Positions 1-7,577 of a DNA stretch of 18,375 bases are shown here, piece by piece. Position 1 is the first letter of the stretch. Every line of letters begins with the position of its first letter. Under the pieces are notes generated by a model, which ran no database searches, was not told the origin of the DNA, and saw nothing but the letters and a program-made list of their open reading frames with translations. A program made the position numbers and the translations under genes. The stretch comes from Coriobacteriales bacterium (GTDB taxonomy: Bacteria; Actinomycetota; Coriobacteriia; Coriobacteriales; UBA8131): NCBI GenBank assembly GCA_031268525.1, contig JAIRXA010000098.1:1-18375 (forward strand), in the 5' to 3' direction.

Positions 1-17
1 TGTTGCATGGTGCGCTC

Positions 18-1070
18 CTATGCGATCTTCAGGTAGAGTATCCGCGATGCTCTCTTGTATTCGGCCGGGGTATCGACGCCCGCGCCATAGTCATAGGTAA
101 GGGTCAGGGTCCAGGCAACCGGCGCTCCTTCGCCCTCGATCCTCCCGCTGAATATCGTGCTCTGCTTCAGAATCTTTCGATTTGCTGAGTTTGAGTTATC
201 GTATTCGATGCTCGCTTCATGATCGGGCGCAGCGTAGGTAAAGTCCTTGGGAACGATACCGGCAGATTCCAACACCCCGTCCACGAAGGCCGAGGTTGCA
301 AGCAGATCATCAAAGGCACTCATGGGATAATCCAGTAGCAATAAATCACAGCTGTAGTAGATATCGATGCACCTGCCGTCTGAATCCAGGCTGATATAGA
401 GGCTTGTAGTTGGCAGAGAGACGTCAGCCGACATCGGTTGAGCGCCTGAGGCCATACTCTGAACCGTAAAGGAGAAGGTTGCAAGTTGACGAATTGCCGG
501 ATTTGAGGAGTCATCGACGATATCGGTCTTCGTTAACACCCAATTTGTGCCGAGCTTTGCGGCAATCTCGTCGATCGTCAAGCCATACAGTCCCACGAGT
601 TCTGGTATATCGGTTTTCTCGATACTGAGCTCGTTGGGCGCACTCGGCTCGACGAGGTTGACGCCTGACAGCTCTATTACAGGCTTGACCTCATGTTCCG
701 CTACCGCTGGCTTGTCGATGACGATCCGATAGCCCAGGTATCCAAGGCCCACAAATGCTCCGATTAGAATAATGAGCGCGACAATGAGGGCTAGGCGGGA
801 ACGACGAGCCTTTGCGATCTGCTTTTCACTGATGGGCTTGAAGGGCGAGGGCGGCAGCTCGGGACTGGGGGTAGGTTCCGGCTCGGGGATTGGTTCGAGT
901 TCGAGGATTGGTTCCGGCTCGGAGGCATACACCCGATCAGAGCTGGATTCCGACTCGGCGCTTACCACCGGATCAGACTCTGATGGTATAATGCTATTGT
1001 CATGCTCTGAAGCTACCTTGTTATCGTCAGGTTCGCTCATGGGCTTAAACTCCGTCCTGTCGCTGATCAT
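18..1070 (-). CDS. Bitopic membrane protein of unknown function with acidic Pro/Glu-rich N-terminus
   Basis: I do not recognise this family. The 350-residue product has an acidic, Ser/Glu/Pro-rich N-terminal region (residues 12-76, with Glu-Pro repeats around 50-66) and a basic stretch (83-92, KQIAKARRSR). One strong transmembrane helix follows (about 93-114), then a C-terminal domain of about 235 residues. The basic flank before the helix suggests N-in/C-out topology, with the large domain outside the cell. That domain has two Cys close together (in DGRCIDIYYSC) that could form a disulphide. The first ATG overlaps the upstream stop as ATGA but has no Shine-Dalgarno. An in-frame ATG at 1040 has GGAG nine bases upstream, so the true start may be 1040 (340 aa). 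It is translationally linked to the membrane gene before it, and the pair probably acts together. Function is not inferable from sequence alone. Confidence 0.75.
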   Translation of the reverse strand: MISDRTEFKPMSEPDDNKVASEHDNSIIPSESDPVVSAESESSSDRVYASEPEPILELEPIPEPEPTPSPELPPSPFKPISEKQIAKARRSRLALIVALIILIGAFVGLGYLGYRIVIDKPAVAEHEVKPVIELSGVNLVEPSAPNELSIEKTDIPELVGLYGLTIDEIAAKLGTNWVLTKTDIVDDSSNPAIRQLATFSFTVQSMASGAQPMSADVSLPTTSLYISLDSDGRCIDIYYSCDLLLLDYPMSAFDDLLATSAFVDGVLESAGIVPKDFTYAAPDHEASIEYDNSNSANRKILKQSTIFSGRIEGEGAPVAWTLTLTYDYGAGVDTPAEYKRASRILYLKIA

Positions 1071-1411
1071 CTCAAGAAATAGTACCAGATCAGAAAACCG
1101 GCCACTACGACAACGCCAAGCAGAGCAACAATAATGATTATCCGTTGGGTGGTACTCATGGGGACGAGGAGTTCGTCTTCCTCCTCTTTGGCGTGGTCGG
1201 CGTCTTGCGTCGTCTCATCAATGGGCGAAACTCGGGCAGCAACAGGCGTCTCGACAAGGAAATCGTCAGGGTGCTGCAAGGACGCCGTGGTTCCTGTGGA
1301 TGGGGCGCCGATCAAAATGACGTCCTCATCTGGGTCTTCTCTGGGCAGACTCACCGTCTCGGTGTTGCTGCCAATTCTTACATGGACGAAGTCTGGTTCT
1401 TTGTCCGCCAT
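1067..1411 (-). CDS. Small tail-anchored membrane protein, function unknown
   Basis: This is a 114-residue protein starting MADKEPDF. It has a hydrophilic, Asp/Glu-rich cytoplasmic region (about residues 1-85, with a run of acidic residues before the helix). A single very hydrophobic helix at the extreme C-terminus (RIIIIVALLGVVVVAGFLIW) is followed by only a few residues, which is tail-anchor architecture. There is no signal peptide. I chose the ATG at 1411 because GAGG lies six bases upstream; the in-frame ATG at 1423 has no ribosome-binding site. Its stop overlaps the start of the next membrane gene (ATGA), and both proteins pair an acidic soluble segment with one membrane helix, so they are likely one functional unit. 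It is separated from hisE by 123 bp containing a TATAAT element and is probably transcribed independently of the his operon. I do not recognise the family. Confidence 0.65.
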   Translation of the reverse strand: MADKEPDFVHVRIGSNTETVSLPREDPDEDVILIGAPSTGTTASLQHPDDFLVETPVAARVSPIDETTQDADHAKEEEDELLVPMSTTQRIIIIVALLGVVVVAGFLIWYYFLR

Positions 1412-1453
1412 AGTTCGCCTCATATCAAGCCGGTTTCAGGTAATCTTAAGAGA

Positions 1454-1459
1454 ATTATA
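1454..1459 (-). promoter_or_regulatory. Candidate -10 element (TATAAT) for the two membrane-protein genes
   Basis: The minus strand reads TATAAT exactly, about 43 bases upstream of the preferred start at 1411. No convincing -35 hexamer lies 16-18 bases further up (the bases there are GC-rich), and there is no TGn extension. It is a plausible but incomplete promoter. Its position after hisE supports a separate transcription unit for the membrane pair. Confidence 0.35.
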
Positions 1460-1495
1460 CGGTATTCGATGCACAGGCCCCGGTGTGTTGCCGTA

Positions 1496-1525
1496 ATGGC
1501 ACAATAGCGTGTCGAAATGTGCCAT
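1496..1525 (-). terminator. Inverted repeat just after hisE, possible transcript-end hairpin
   Basis: Perfect 8-bp arms (ATGGCACA / TGTGCCAT) are separated by a 14-base loop, beginning about nine bases after the hisE stop on the minus strand. No T-tract follows, so it is not a canonical intrinsic terminator. It could be a 3'-end stabilising hairpin or a protein site. The call rests on symmetry and position only. Confidence 0.25.
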
Positions 1526-1534
1526 ATTCGCAGA

Positions 1535-1852
1535 TCAAGACATACGGGCATTCAGCTCGCCGGCCAGCTCCTCAGGCGTAATACCAATGCGCTCCAGAAG
1601 CACCAACAGGTGATACAGAAGATCCGCTGCCTCATAACGAATGTGATCGTGATCGGAGTCCTTTGCGGCAAGAACAAGCTCAGTGGCCTCTTCGACCAGT
1701 TTCTTATACAGATGATCCTCGTCGCCGAGAAGCAGGCGCGCCGTATAGCTTTCCCGAACGTCCGCACTTCGTCGCTCGGCGATGATGGCGGTCAAAGTGT
1801 TGAGGGTCACTCCGAGATCGCCGTCTTGAACCCCTGCAGTTCGCTCACCCAT
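1535..1852 (-). CDS. hisE: Phosphoribosyl-ATP pyrophosphatase
   Basis: Second step of histidine biosynthesis: cytoplasmic hydrolysis of phosphoribosyl-ATP to phosphoribosyl-AMP and pyrophosphate. At 105 residues it has the usual length of a stand-alone HisE. The all-helical MazG-like fold shows its metal-binding acidic motif (KLVEEATELVLAAKD, about residues 51-65) and the following RYEAADLLYHLLVLLERIG helix (about 72-90). The start is well supported: a strong GGGAGGTG site lies four bases before the ATG. It overlaps the end of hisI by eight bases, so the cyclohydrolase and pyrophosphatase are separate but translationally coupled proteins here, whereas many bacteria fuse them as HisIE. It is the last gene of the ten-gene his operon. 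Confidence 0.95.
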   Translation of the reverse strand: MGERTAGVQDGDLGVTLNTLTAIIAERRSADVRESYTARLLLGDEDHLYKKLVEEATELVLAAKDSDHDHIRYEAADLLYHLLVLLERIGITPEELAGELNARMS

Positions 1853-2189
1853 GTTTCACCTCCCGAAAGAAACAACTGCGCTGGCCAGTATGGCAGGCCG
1901 GCCCGAGACTGTCGACACGGAGCAGCAGACAGTCCGCATCACAATCATAAAGTATCTGATGCACGGTTTGGACATTGCCGCTTGTCGCACCCTTGTTCCA
2001 GAGCTCGGCACGCGAGCGACTCCAAAACCAGGTCGTGCCGGTCTCTTGGGTCAGGCGCAGGGCCTCGGTGTTCATCCAGGCAAGCATCAACACCTCGCCA
2101 CTGTCGTATTGCTGAACGATCGCCGGAATGAGGCCTCGTTCGTCGAAGCGTAGCTCGCTTGTTGTCTTTGTCGCAACTGTCATGTCCAT
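1845..2189 (-). CDS. hisI: Phosphoribosyl-AMP cyclohydrolase
   Basis: Third step of histidine biosynthesis: hydrolytic opening of the adenine ring of phosphoribosyl-AMP. The 114-residue protein carries the family signature. Asp82, Asp84 and Asp86 in DCDADC are the expected Mg ligands, and Cys83, Cys99 and Cys106 (DCD and CHTGQRSCF) are the expected Zn ligands. The W-x-S-R-S-R-x-E-L-W motif is at about 56-64. AAGGAG sits eight bases before the ATG at 2189, which favours it over the ATG two codons downstream. It is monofunctional, with no pyrophosphatase domain attached; hisE follows in an eight-base overlap. It is preceded by the only real gap in the operon, 79 bp after hisF. Confidence 0.95.
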   Translation of the reverse strand: MDMTVATKTTSELRFDERGLIPAIVQQYDSGEVLMLAWMNTEALRLTQETGTTWFWSRSRAELWNKGATSGNVQTVHQILYDCDADCLLLRVDSLGPACHTGQRSCFFREVKHG

Positions 2190-2268
2190 GCTGTGCGCTC
2201 CTTCAGTGGACGCTCTTCGTCTACTCGGACCCTGTCTCGTGCTGTCACCTTTCGTCCCCCTGTCCCAC

Positions 2269-3036
2269 TCAGTCGAGACGCACGGCTATGCCCTGCGAAG
2301 CCAGATACTCCTTGACCTGCCGAACGGTCATCTCGCCAAAGTGAAAGACGCTGGCGGCAAGCACCGCGTCCGCCTCGCCCTCCAGGATGCCCGCAGCAAA
2401 ATGCTCCAGTCTGCCAACGCCGCCGCTGGCGATGACGGGGATGTCCACCACGCGCGCCACAGCGCGGGTCAGGGCGAGGTCGAAGCCATCTTTTACGCCA
2501 TCGCTGTCCATCGAGGTCAGCAGTATTTCACCCGCACCGTGGCGATTGGCTGCCGCTGCCCAAGCGATGGCATCGGTATCCGTGTTGATGCGCCCGCCAT
2601 TGAGAAAGACCGTCCATCTGTCACCAGCACCGGGTACGCGCCGCGCGTCGATGGCGACGAGCACCGCCTGGGAGCCAAAGGCGGCGGCGGCCAGACCGAT
2701 CAGCTCAGGCTTGCGAAAAGCCGCCGAGTTCAGACTGACCTTATCGGCGCCCGCAGCGATCATCGTACGAATGTCTGCCAACTCGTGAAATCCGCCACCA
2801 ACCGTGTAGGGAATGTGCAGCTCCTCGCTGGCACGTGCCGCCATGGCGATGACCGTAGGACGCTGTTCATGGGTAGCGGTGATGTCGAGAAAAACCACCT
2901 CGTCGGCACCCTGAATATCATAGGCGGCGGCCAGATCGACCGGATCTCCGGCATCGCGCAAAGCGACGAAGTTCACACCCTTGACGACGCGTCCATCTTT
3001 GACATCAAGACAGGGTATGACGCGCTTGGTCAACAT
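2269..3036 (-). CDS. hisF: Imidazole glycerol phosphate synthase, cyclase subunit
   Basis: Cyclase half of the HisF-HisH glutamine amidotransferase. It uses ammonia channelled from HisH to convert PRFAR into imidazole glycerol phosphate and AICAR. The 255-residue (beta/alpha)8 barrel has the expected length. Catalytic Asp11 (PCLDVKDGRVVKG) and Asp130 (VAIDARR) fall at their canonical positions. Phosphate-binding loops are visible as TVGGGF (about 78-83) and ASGGVG (about 203-208). The start has GGAGG seven bases upstream, inside the hisA tail. Its first codons overlap the last seven bases of hisA, which suggests coupled translation. Its partner hisH lies two genes upstream, so both subunits are made from one transcript. 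Confidence 0.97.
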   Translation of the reverse strand: MLTKRVIPCLDVKDGRVVKGVNFVALRDAGDPVDLAAAYDIQGADEVVFLDITATHEQRPTVIAMAARASEELHIPYTVGGGFHELADIRTMIAAGADKVSLNSAAFRKPELIGLAAAAFGSQAVLVAIDARRVPGAGDRWTVFLNGGRINTDTDAIAWAAAANRHGAGEILLTSMDSDGVKDGFDLALTRAVARVVDIPVIASGGVGRLEHFAAGILEGEADAVLAASVFHFGEMTVRQVKEYLASQGIAVRLD

Positions 3037-3893
3037 GGGGTTCCCTCCCCCGACGCCGTAATCGGTGGTACGAGCGCTGCGTCGCGAGCTGGGAGGGCGC
3101 AGGTTGCCTCAAACTCAGAGTGGGCATGAGCCACCTCAGACTCAGAGCGAACGTGGGTTGCCTCAGACTCAGAGATCGCCTGCAGCGCCTCGGTCGGTGT
3201 GAAGTTCCCCTCGTAGATCGCCCGCCCAACAATGGCGCCTTCCACAATGTTGTCGCCCAGAACAGCGAGTTCACGCAGATCATCGAGTGTGCCGATCCCG
3301 CCGGAGGCCGTTACGGCAAAGCCCGCGCAGGCAGCTACTCGCTGGTAGGCCGCACCGTCGATGCCGGTCTGCATACCATCGCGGATGATGTCGGTATACA
3401 CGAGATGGCGGACACCCCAAAAGGCAAGTTCAGCGATCAACTCCACGGCAGGCACACCGCTTCCTTCGCGCCATCCCTCAATGGCAACCTCACCATTACG
3501 CGCGTCCACGCCTGCACAGATCAGATCGCCAAAATCGCGAAGGGCGATACGACAGAATTCTGGATCGCTGATAAGTTGGGTCCCTATGACGATTCGCTGT
3601 GCTCCGGCCTGCGCCAAACGCTCCACGGTCTCAAGCGATCGAACACCGCCGCCGACTTCGACCGACAGGCCTGGACAGGCAACCAGAGCTTCGATGGTCG
3701 CAAGGTGAAAGGGCGTGCCGGTACGTGCCCCATCGAGATCGACCACATGCAGCCAACGCACACCCTGATCGGCAAAAAGCTGTGCCTGAGCGAGAGGATC
3801 ATCGTTGTAGATGGTGACCGCGTCAAAGTTGCCTCGCGCAAGGCGAACGACGCGACCTCCCAGCAGGTCGATGGCAGGCAGCAGCTGCATCAT
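3030..3893 (-). CDS. hisA: ProFAR isomerase with repetitive C-terminal tail
   Basis: Fourth step of histidine biosynthesis: Amadori isomerisation of ProFAR to PRFAR. Residues 1-240 form a complete (beta/alpha)8 barrel with catalytic Asp9 (LLPAIDLLGG) and Asp130 (CAGVDARNG), and phosphate loops EVGGGVRS and ASGGIGT. The loop GWREGSGV resembles ordinary HisA rather than the bifunctional actinobacterial PriA (HisA/TrpF). I chose the ATG at 3893 because it overlaps the hisH stop as ATGA and has GGAG seven bases upstream; a start at 3914 would lack support. Oddity: the protein runs 47 residues past the usual end (241-287). The extension contains three tandem nine-residue units (SESEATHVR, SESEVAHAH, SEFEATCAL) encoded by 27-bp DNA repeats. 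It then ends inside the hisF start region. The catalytic role is secure; the tail's role is unknown. Confidence 0.96.
   Translation of the reverse strand: MMQLLPAIDLLGGRVVRLARGNFDAVTIYNDDPLAQAQLFADQGVRWLHVVDLDGARTGTPFHLATIEALVACPGLSVEVGGGVRSLETVERLAQAGAQRIVIGTQLISDPEFCRIALRDFGDLICAGVDARNGEVAIEGWREGSGVPAVELIAELAFWGVRHLVYTDIIRDGMQTGIDGAAYQRVAACAGFAVTASGGIGTLDDLRELAVLGDNIVEGAIVGRAIYEGNFTPTEALQAISESEATHVRSESEVAHAHSEFEATCALPARDAALVPPITASGEGTPC
3107..3174 (-). repeat. 27-bp tandem repeat in the 3' end of hisA
   Basis: The plus-strand core CCTCAGACTCAGAG (first copy CCTCAAACTCAGAG) begins at 3107, 3134 and 3161, exactly 27 bp apart. The reading frame is preserved and encodes three nine-residue acidic/His-containing units in the non-catalytic HisA tail. 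The copies differ mostly in their second half, so the repeat has diverged. Confidence 0.85.
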
Positions 3894-4588
3894 GTGAGCA
3901 CTCCTTCGCCACACGGGTTTGCACCCACACCCCCAGCTTGCGCAAAACGCACAAAGTTGCGCAGCACCGCGAGGCCCTTATGGGAACTCTTCTCAGGATG
4001 AAACTGCACGCCAAAGGTCGAACCTCTACGCACCACACAGGGGAAAGTTTGCGCATGGGTGACCTCTGCCAGAACGTCGGTTTCATTGCTGGGCACTCCC
4101 TGATAGGAATGCGTGAAATAGAAGTTTGAGCCATCCTCGATGCCTGCGAACAGGGGAGCCAGGTCCTGAGACCTTTCTGAACGGTAGTGAACCTGATTCC
4201 AGCCAACGTGGGGCACCTTGTGGCTCAAACCCTGCGCATCGATACTTTGGATGCGACATGCCTCACCGCGCAGTATGCCCAGGCCTTCAGCCCAATGCCC
4301 CGCATCCATCCCCTCCTCGCCACGCTCGAAGAGCAGATGCAGGCCGAGACAGACGCCCAGAAAAGGCACCTGAGCGGCGATGCGTTCGCGTATGACAGCC
4401 ATCTGCCCACTTTCGTGCATGAAGGTCGCGGCATCGGCAAAAGCGCCCACCCCAGGCAGAACGATCGCCTCAGCGTGGGCGATAGCGACGGGATCGGCGC
4501 TGATCAGAGTCTCGGCACCCGCCAGCTCCAGACCGCGCTGCATACTGCGCAGGTTGCCCTTGCAGTAATCGACGACGACGAAGGCCAT
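3890..4588 (-). CDS. hisH: Imidazole glycerol phosphate synthase, glutaminase subunit
   Basis: Glutaminase partner of HisF: a class I glutamine amidotransferase supplying ammonia for imidazole ring formation. The catalytic triad is complete, with Cys80 in the nucleophile elbow GVCLGLHLLF and His197 and Glu199 in QFHPEKSS. The oxyanion-strand region LPGVGAF is at about 44-50. At 232 residues it is somewhat longer than typical HisH (about 200-215), because of a short Gly-rich C-terminal extension after RNFVRFA. Start and stop are coupled to the neighbours: its ATG overlaps the hisB stop by one base (TGATG), and its stop overlaps hisA as ATGA. Confidence 0.96.
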   Translation of the reverse strand: MAFVVVDYCKGNLRSMQRGLELAGAETLISADPVAIAHAEAIVLPGVGAFADAATFMHESGQMAVIRERIAAQVPFLGVCLGLHLLFERGEEGMDAGHWAEGLGILRGEACRIQSIDAQGLSHKVPHVGWNQVHYRSERSQDLAPLFAGIEDGSNFYFTHSYQGVPSNETDVLAEVTHAQTFPCVVRRGSTFGVQFHPEKSSHKGLAVLRNFVRFAQAGGVGANPCGEGVLT

Positions 4589-5175
4589 CAGATGCTTCCC
4601 TTGGTGGAAGGAACACGGTCGCCAACACGTGGGTCGGGCGTGATGGCCTGAGCAAGTGCGCGCGCGAAAGCCTTGGCCGCAGCCTCGATGATGTGGTGCG
4701 AGTTCTCGCCGGAAAATCCTCGGATATGCAGAGTCAGTCCGGCATTCGCCGTCAGGGCGATGAGGAACTCGCGAAAGAGCGTGGTATCAAAGGTGCCAAT
4801 GAACTCCAGAGGAAGACTGACCTCGTAGTGGAGCTGCCCACGCCCGCTGATATCGACCGCAGCGAGAACCAGCGCCTCATCCATGGGCACGAGAGCGTCA
4901 CCGTAGCGCGTGATGCCCTTCTTATCCCCGAGGGCTCGGGCAATCGCCTGACCAAAGACGATACCGACATCCTCCACCGTGTGATGCGCATCCACCTCCA
5001 AATCACCTGATGCGGCAATGCGCAGGTCAAAAAGGCCATGTCGTCCAATGGCATCGAGCATGTGATCGAAGAAGGGCACACCGGTAGCGATCGCCGTATC
5101 GCCTCTGCCATCCAGTTCAAGCTCAAGGTGAATATCCGTCTCTCTGGTCGTGCGTTCTATCACCGCGTTTCTCAT
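4588..5175 (-). CDS. hisB: Imidazoleglycerol-phosphate dehydratase
   Basis: Sixth step of histidine biosynthesis: Mn-dependent dehydration of imidazole glycerol phosphate to imidazole acetol phosphate. The 195-residue protein is the monofunctional type, without the N-terminal phosphatase domain of enterobacterial HisB. Metal-binding motifs are present in both half-repeats: FFDHML (35-40) with DAHHTVED (62-69), and ENSHHIIEAAAKA (157-169). The C-terminal PSTKG closes the protein. It overlaps hisC as ATGA and hisH as TGATG. Because the phosphatase domain is absent and no hisN or hisJ lies in this window, histidinol-phosphate phosphatase must be encoded elsewhere. Confidence 0.97.
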   Translation of the reverse strand: MRNAVIERTTRETDIHLELELDGRGDTAIATGVPFFDHMLDAIGRHGLFDLRIAASGDLEVDAHHTVEDVGIVFGQAIARALGDKKGITRYGDALVPMDEALVLAAVDISGRGQLHYEVSLPLEFIGTFDTTLFREFLIALTANAGLTLHIRGFSGENSHHIIEAAAKAFARALAQAITPDPRVGDRVPSTKGSI

Positions 5176-6278
5176 ACGGGCGCCTCCACAACCTTCCTCA
5201 TCGCTTCCAACAGCAGGTCATTCTCCTCGGGAGTACCGATACTGATGCGTAAACATCCCTCAAGTCCCGGGCTGTGTGAGAAATCTCGGACGAGCACGCC
5301 ATGATCCTCATAGAGCCGCTGCCATATGACCGCGGCCCCGGGGAAGCTGACGAGCAGGAAGTTTGCCTCACTGGGATAGACGCGTGCGTCAGGCAGGCGC
5401 GCCAGCTCGCCCGCGACCCGCTCACGTTCAAGACGCGTCGTCGCGACGCGTTCGTCAAGGGCGTCGAGGTCAGCGAGGACCGCACTGCCGATCAGGGTCG
5501 AGAAGCTGTCAACCGAATAGGGCTGACGCACCTTGACAAGTTCATGTATGACGGCAGGATTGGCCAAAAGATAGCCCAGTCGAATACCCGCCAGACCAAA
5601 AGCCTTGGAGAAGGTGCGCAGCAGGACGAGATTATCATGTCGGGCAAGCAGAGGGCTTGCATCATAGACCGGGTCGGCGAACTCAAGGTATGCCTGATCG
5701 AGAAGCACGGGGGCATCGCTTGCCGCAAGCAATCGCTCGACGAAATCGCATGACAGACACTCCCCTGTTGGGTTGTTCGGTGAGGCGAGCATGAGCAGAT
5801 CGATGTCTCCCTCTCCCAGCCGTGCAAGCAGGGTCTGCTCATCGACCGATTTATCTGCCCTGCGCGCTACCTCGATGACCTCGGTGTCGGTAAGTCGGGC
5901 GAATATTTCGTAGGAACCAAAGGAGGGCGGTGCAATCAGGAGCCGCCGACCCCCGGTTCCCCAGGCAAGCAGAAGGTCAAAGATCAACTCGTCACCACCG
6001 TTGCCGATAAGCACCTGCTCGGCACGCACGCCACAGTAGGTGGCGATCTGTGCGCGCAGATCGGCGGCCAGCGGGTCGGGATAGCGGTTGAACTCCCGGT
6101 CCGCCAGCGCGGCGAGTACACACGCGCGCACCGATTCTGTCAGGCCCCAGGGACTCTCGTTGGCACTCAAGAGGACCCGAGCTGGAAGATACTTCGGGTC
6201 GTAGGGCGCAAGATCGGCGAGATGTGCCGCCGGTGCACGAAGCGTCCGCTCGGATGATGGAGGAGGGCCGAAAGGCAT
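5172..6278 (-). CDS. hisC: Histidinol-phosphate aminotransferase
   Basis: Seventh step of histidine biosynthesis: PLP-dependent transfer of an amino group from glutamate to imidazole acetol phosphate. It is a fold-type I aminotransferase of 368 residues. Landmarks are the SANESPWG substrate region, GNGGDELI for the cofactor phosphate, NNPTG, Asp194 in LLDQAYLEF contacting the pyridine nitrogen, and the Schiff-base Lys225 in TFSKAFGLAGIRLGY. I chose the ATG at 6278 because it overlaps the hisD stop by one base (TGATG) and has GAGAGG just upstream. An in-frame ATG at 6338 would extend 20 residues into hisD without family support. It lies between hisD and hisB. Confidence 0.96.
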   Translation of the reverse strand: MPFGPPPSSERTLRAPAAHLADLAPYDPKYLPARVLLSANESPWGLTESVRACVLAALADREFNRYPDPLAADLRAQIATYCGVRAEQVLIGNGGDELIFDLLLAWGTGGRRLLIAPPSFGSYEIFARLTDTEVIEVARRADKSVDEQTLLARLGEGDIDLLMLASPNNPTGECLSCDFVERLLAASDAPVLLDQAYLEFADPVYDASPLLARHDNLVLLRTFSKAFGLAGIRLGYLLANPAVIHELVKVRQPYSVDSFSTLIGSAVLADLDALDERVATTRLERERVAGELARLPDARVYPSEANFLLVSFPGAAVIWQRLYEDHGVLVRDFSHSPGLEGCLRISIGTPEENDLLLEAMRKVVEAPV

Positions 6279-7576
6279 CAGTCCTCTCCATCCGTCTCGG
6301 GATTCAGGCGCAATTCGACAGCCTGAGCATGTGCCCACAGGCCCTCGCAGGCAGCGATCGTCTGTATGGTTGCGGCATCGGCCTCCAAAGCAGCAAAGGA
6401 GTAGCTGATGACACTGGAGCGCTTCGTGAAGTCATCAACGGACAGCGGACTTGAGAAGCGCGCGGTGCCACCGGTTGGCAAGGTGTGATTGGGGCCCGCG
6501 ACATAGTCGCCCACGCTCTCAGGCGTCCAGGGGCCCAGAAAGATGGAGCCGGCGTTCTCGATAAGCCCGAGCAGTTCGAGTGGTTGATCCATCTGTATCT
6601 CAAGATGCTCGGGTGCTATGCTGTTCGCAGCGAGCAGAGCGGTCGCAAGATCGGGGCAGACAAAGACCGTGCAGCACTTGTCGATGGACTCCTTGGTCAC
6701 CTCAAGGCGCGGCGAACGCGCCAGGTAGGCCTCGATGCGCTCGATAACCTCATCCACGAGCTCTTCATCGGTCGTGACCAGAAAGGTCGCTGCCTCCGGA
6801 TCGTGCTCGGCCTGCGCGAGCAGGTCGATGGCCACGAAGGCAGGATCGGCCGTCTCGTCGGCCAGAATAAGGACCTCCGAGGGACCGGCCACCATATCGA
6901 TACCCACATCACCGCTGACCAGGCGTTTTGCGGCTGCAACATAGGAGTTCCCCGGGCCTACGATCTTGTCGACCGCCGCGATCTGCTCGGTACCATAGGT
7001 CAGTGCTGCAATGGCCTGAGCGCCACCCACGGCATAGACTTCAGTCGCACCGGCGATCTGAGCAGCTGCAAGCAGCTCGGGCGAGAGGCTGCCATCGGGT
7101 CGCGGTGGGGTAACGATGACAATGCGACGCACTCCTGCGACACGAGCAGGAATGACATCCATGAGCACGGTGGAAGGGTATTGTGCGCGCCCGCCCGGTA
7201 CATAGACGCCTACACTGTCGATCGGGGTCAGACGACTGCCGATGAGCGCGCCATCCTCACGAGTCAGAAACCAGCTCTTTTGCTTCTGGTTCTCATGAAA
7301 ATCCCAGATGTTGCGCGCCGCCTTCTCCAGTGCGGCAATGACCTGACGATCGGCTGCCTTCACAGCACGAGCGATCGCATCCGGCGCGACATAGAAGCTA
7401 TTCTTCTTCGCCCCATCAAAGCGTTCCGTGAACTCTGCGAGCGCCACGTCTCCCCGTTCGCGCACCTCGGCGATGATAGTCGCGACCTCCTCAGCCACAT
7501 CCCCGCCAACCGTACCAAGGCGTCGCAGATACTCACGCGCTGGCTTTTCGCCACTTTCCAGATACTCGACCTTCAT
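6278..7576 (-). CDS. hisD: Histidinol dehydrogenase
   Basis: Last two steps of histidine biosynthesis: Zn- and NAD-dependent four-electron oxidation of histidinol to histidine. The 432-residue protein matches family length. Expected Zn ligands Gln255, His258 (LAQAEHDPEA), Asp357 and His416 are present, and the general-base pair Glu323-His324 sits in APEHLEIQ. Other signatures are VGVYVPGG, VGGAQAIAALTYGT, KIVGPGNSYV and GPSEVLILAD. I prefer the ATG at 7576 (MKVEYLES), one base after the hisG stop (TGAGATG). The in-frame ATG at 7615 would add 13 residues inside hisG with no homology. Its stop overlaps the hisC start. Confidence 0.97.
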   Translation of the reverse strand: MKVEYLESGEKPAREYLRRLGTVGGDVAEEVATIIAEVRERGDVALAEFTERFDGAKKNSFYVAPDAIARAVKAADRQVIAALEKAARNIWDFHENQKQKSWFLTREDGALIGSRLTPIDSVGVYVPGGRAQYPSTVLMDVIPARVAGVRRIVIVTPPRPDGSLSPELLAAAQIAGATEVYAVGGAQAIAALTYGTEQIAAVDKIVGPGNSYVAAAKRLVSGDVGIDMVAGPSEVLILADETADPAFVAIDLLAQAEHDPEAATFLVTTDEELVDEVIERIEAYLARSPRLEVTKESIDKCCTVFVCPDLATALLAANSIAPEHLEIQMDQPLELLGLIENAGSIFLGPWTPESVGDYVAGPNHTLPTGGTARFSSPLSVDDFTKRSSVISYSFAALEADAATIQTIAACEGLWAHAQAVELRLNPETDGED

Positions 7577-7577
7577 C

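Noticed and set aside
3030..3893. A bifunctional PriA (HisA/TrpF) as in many Actinobacteria
   Set aside because: The active-site loop GWREGSGV and overall motifs resemble ordinary HisA, and PriA-type loops are not seen.
2128..4001. Plus-strand frames antisense to hisF and hisA
   Set aside because: Both are shadows of well-identified enzymes, with low-complexity translations and no initiation signals.
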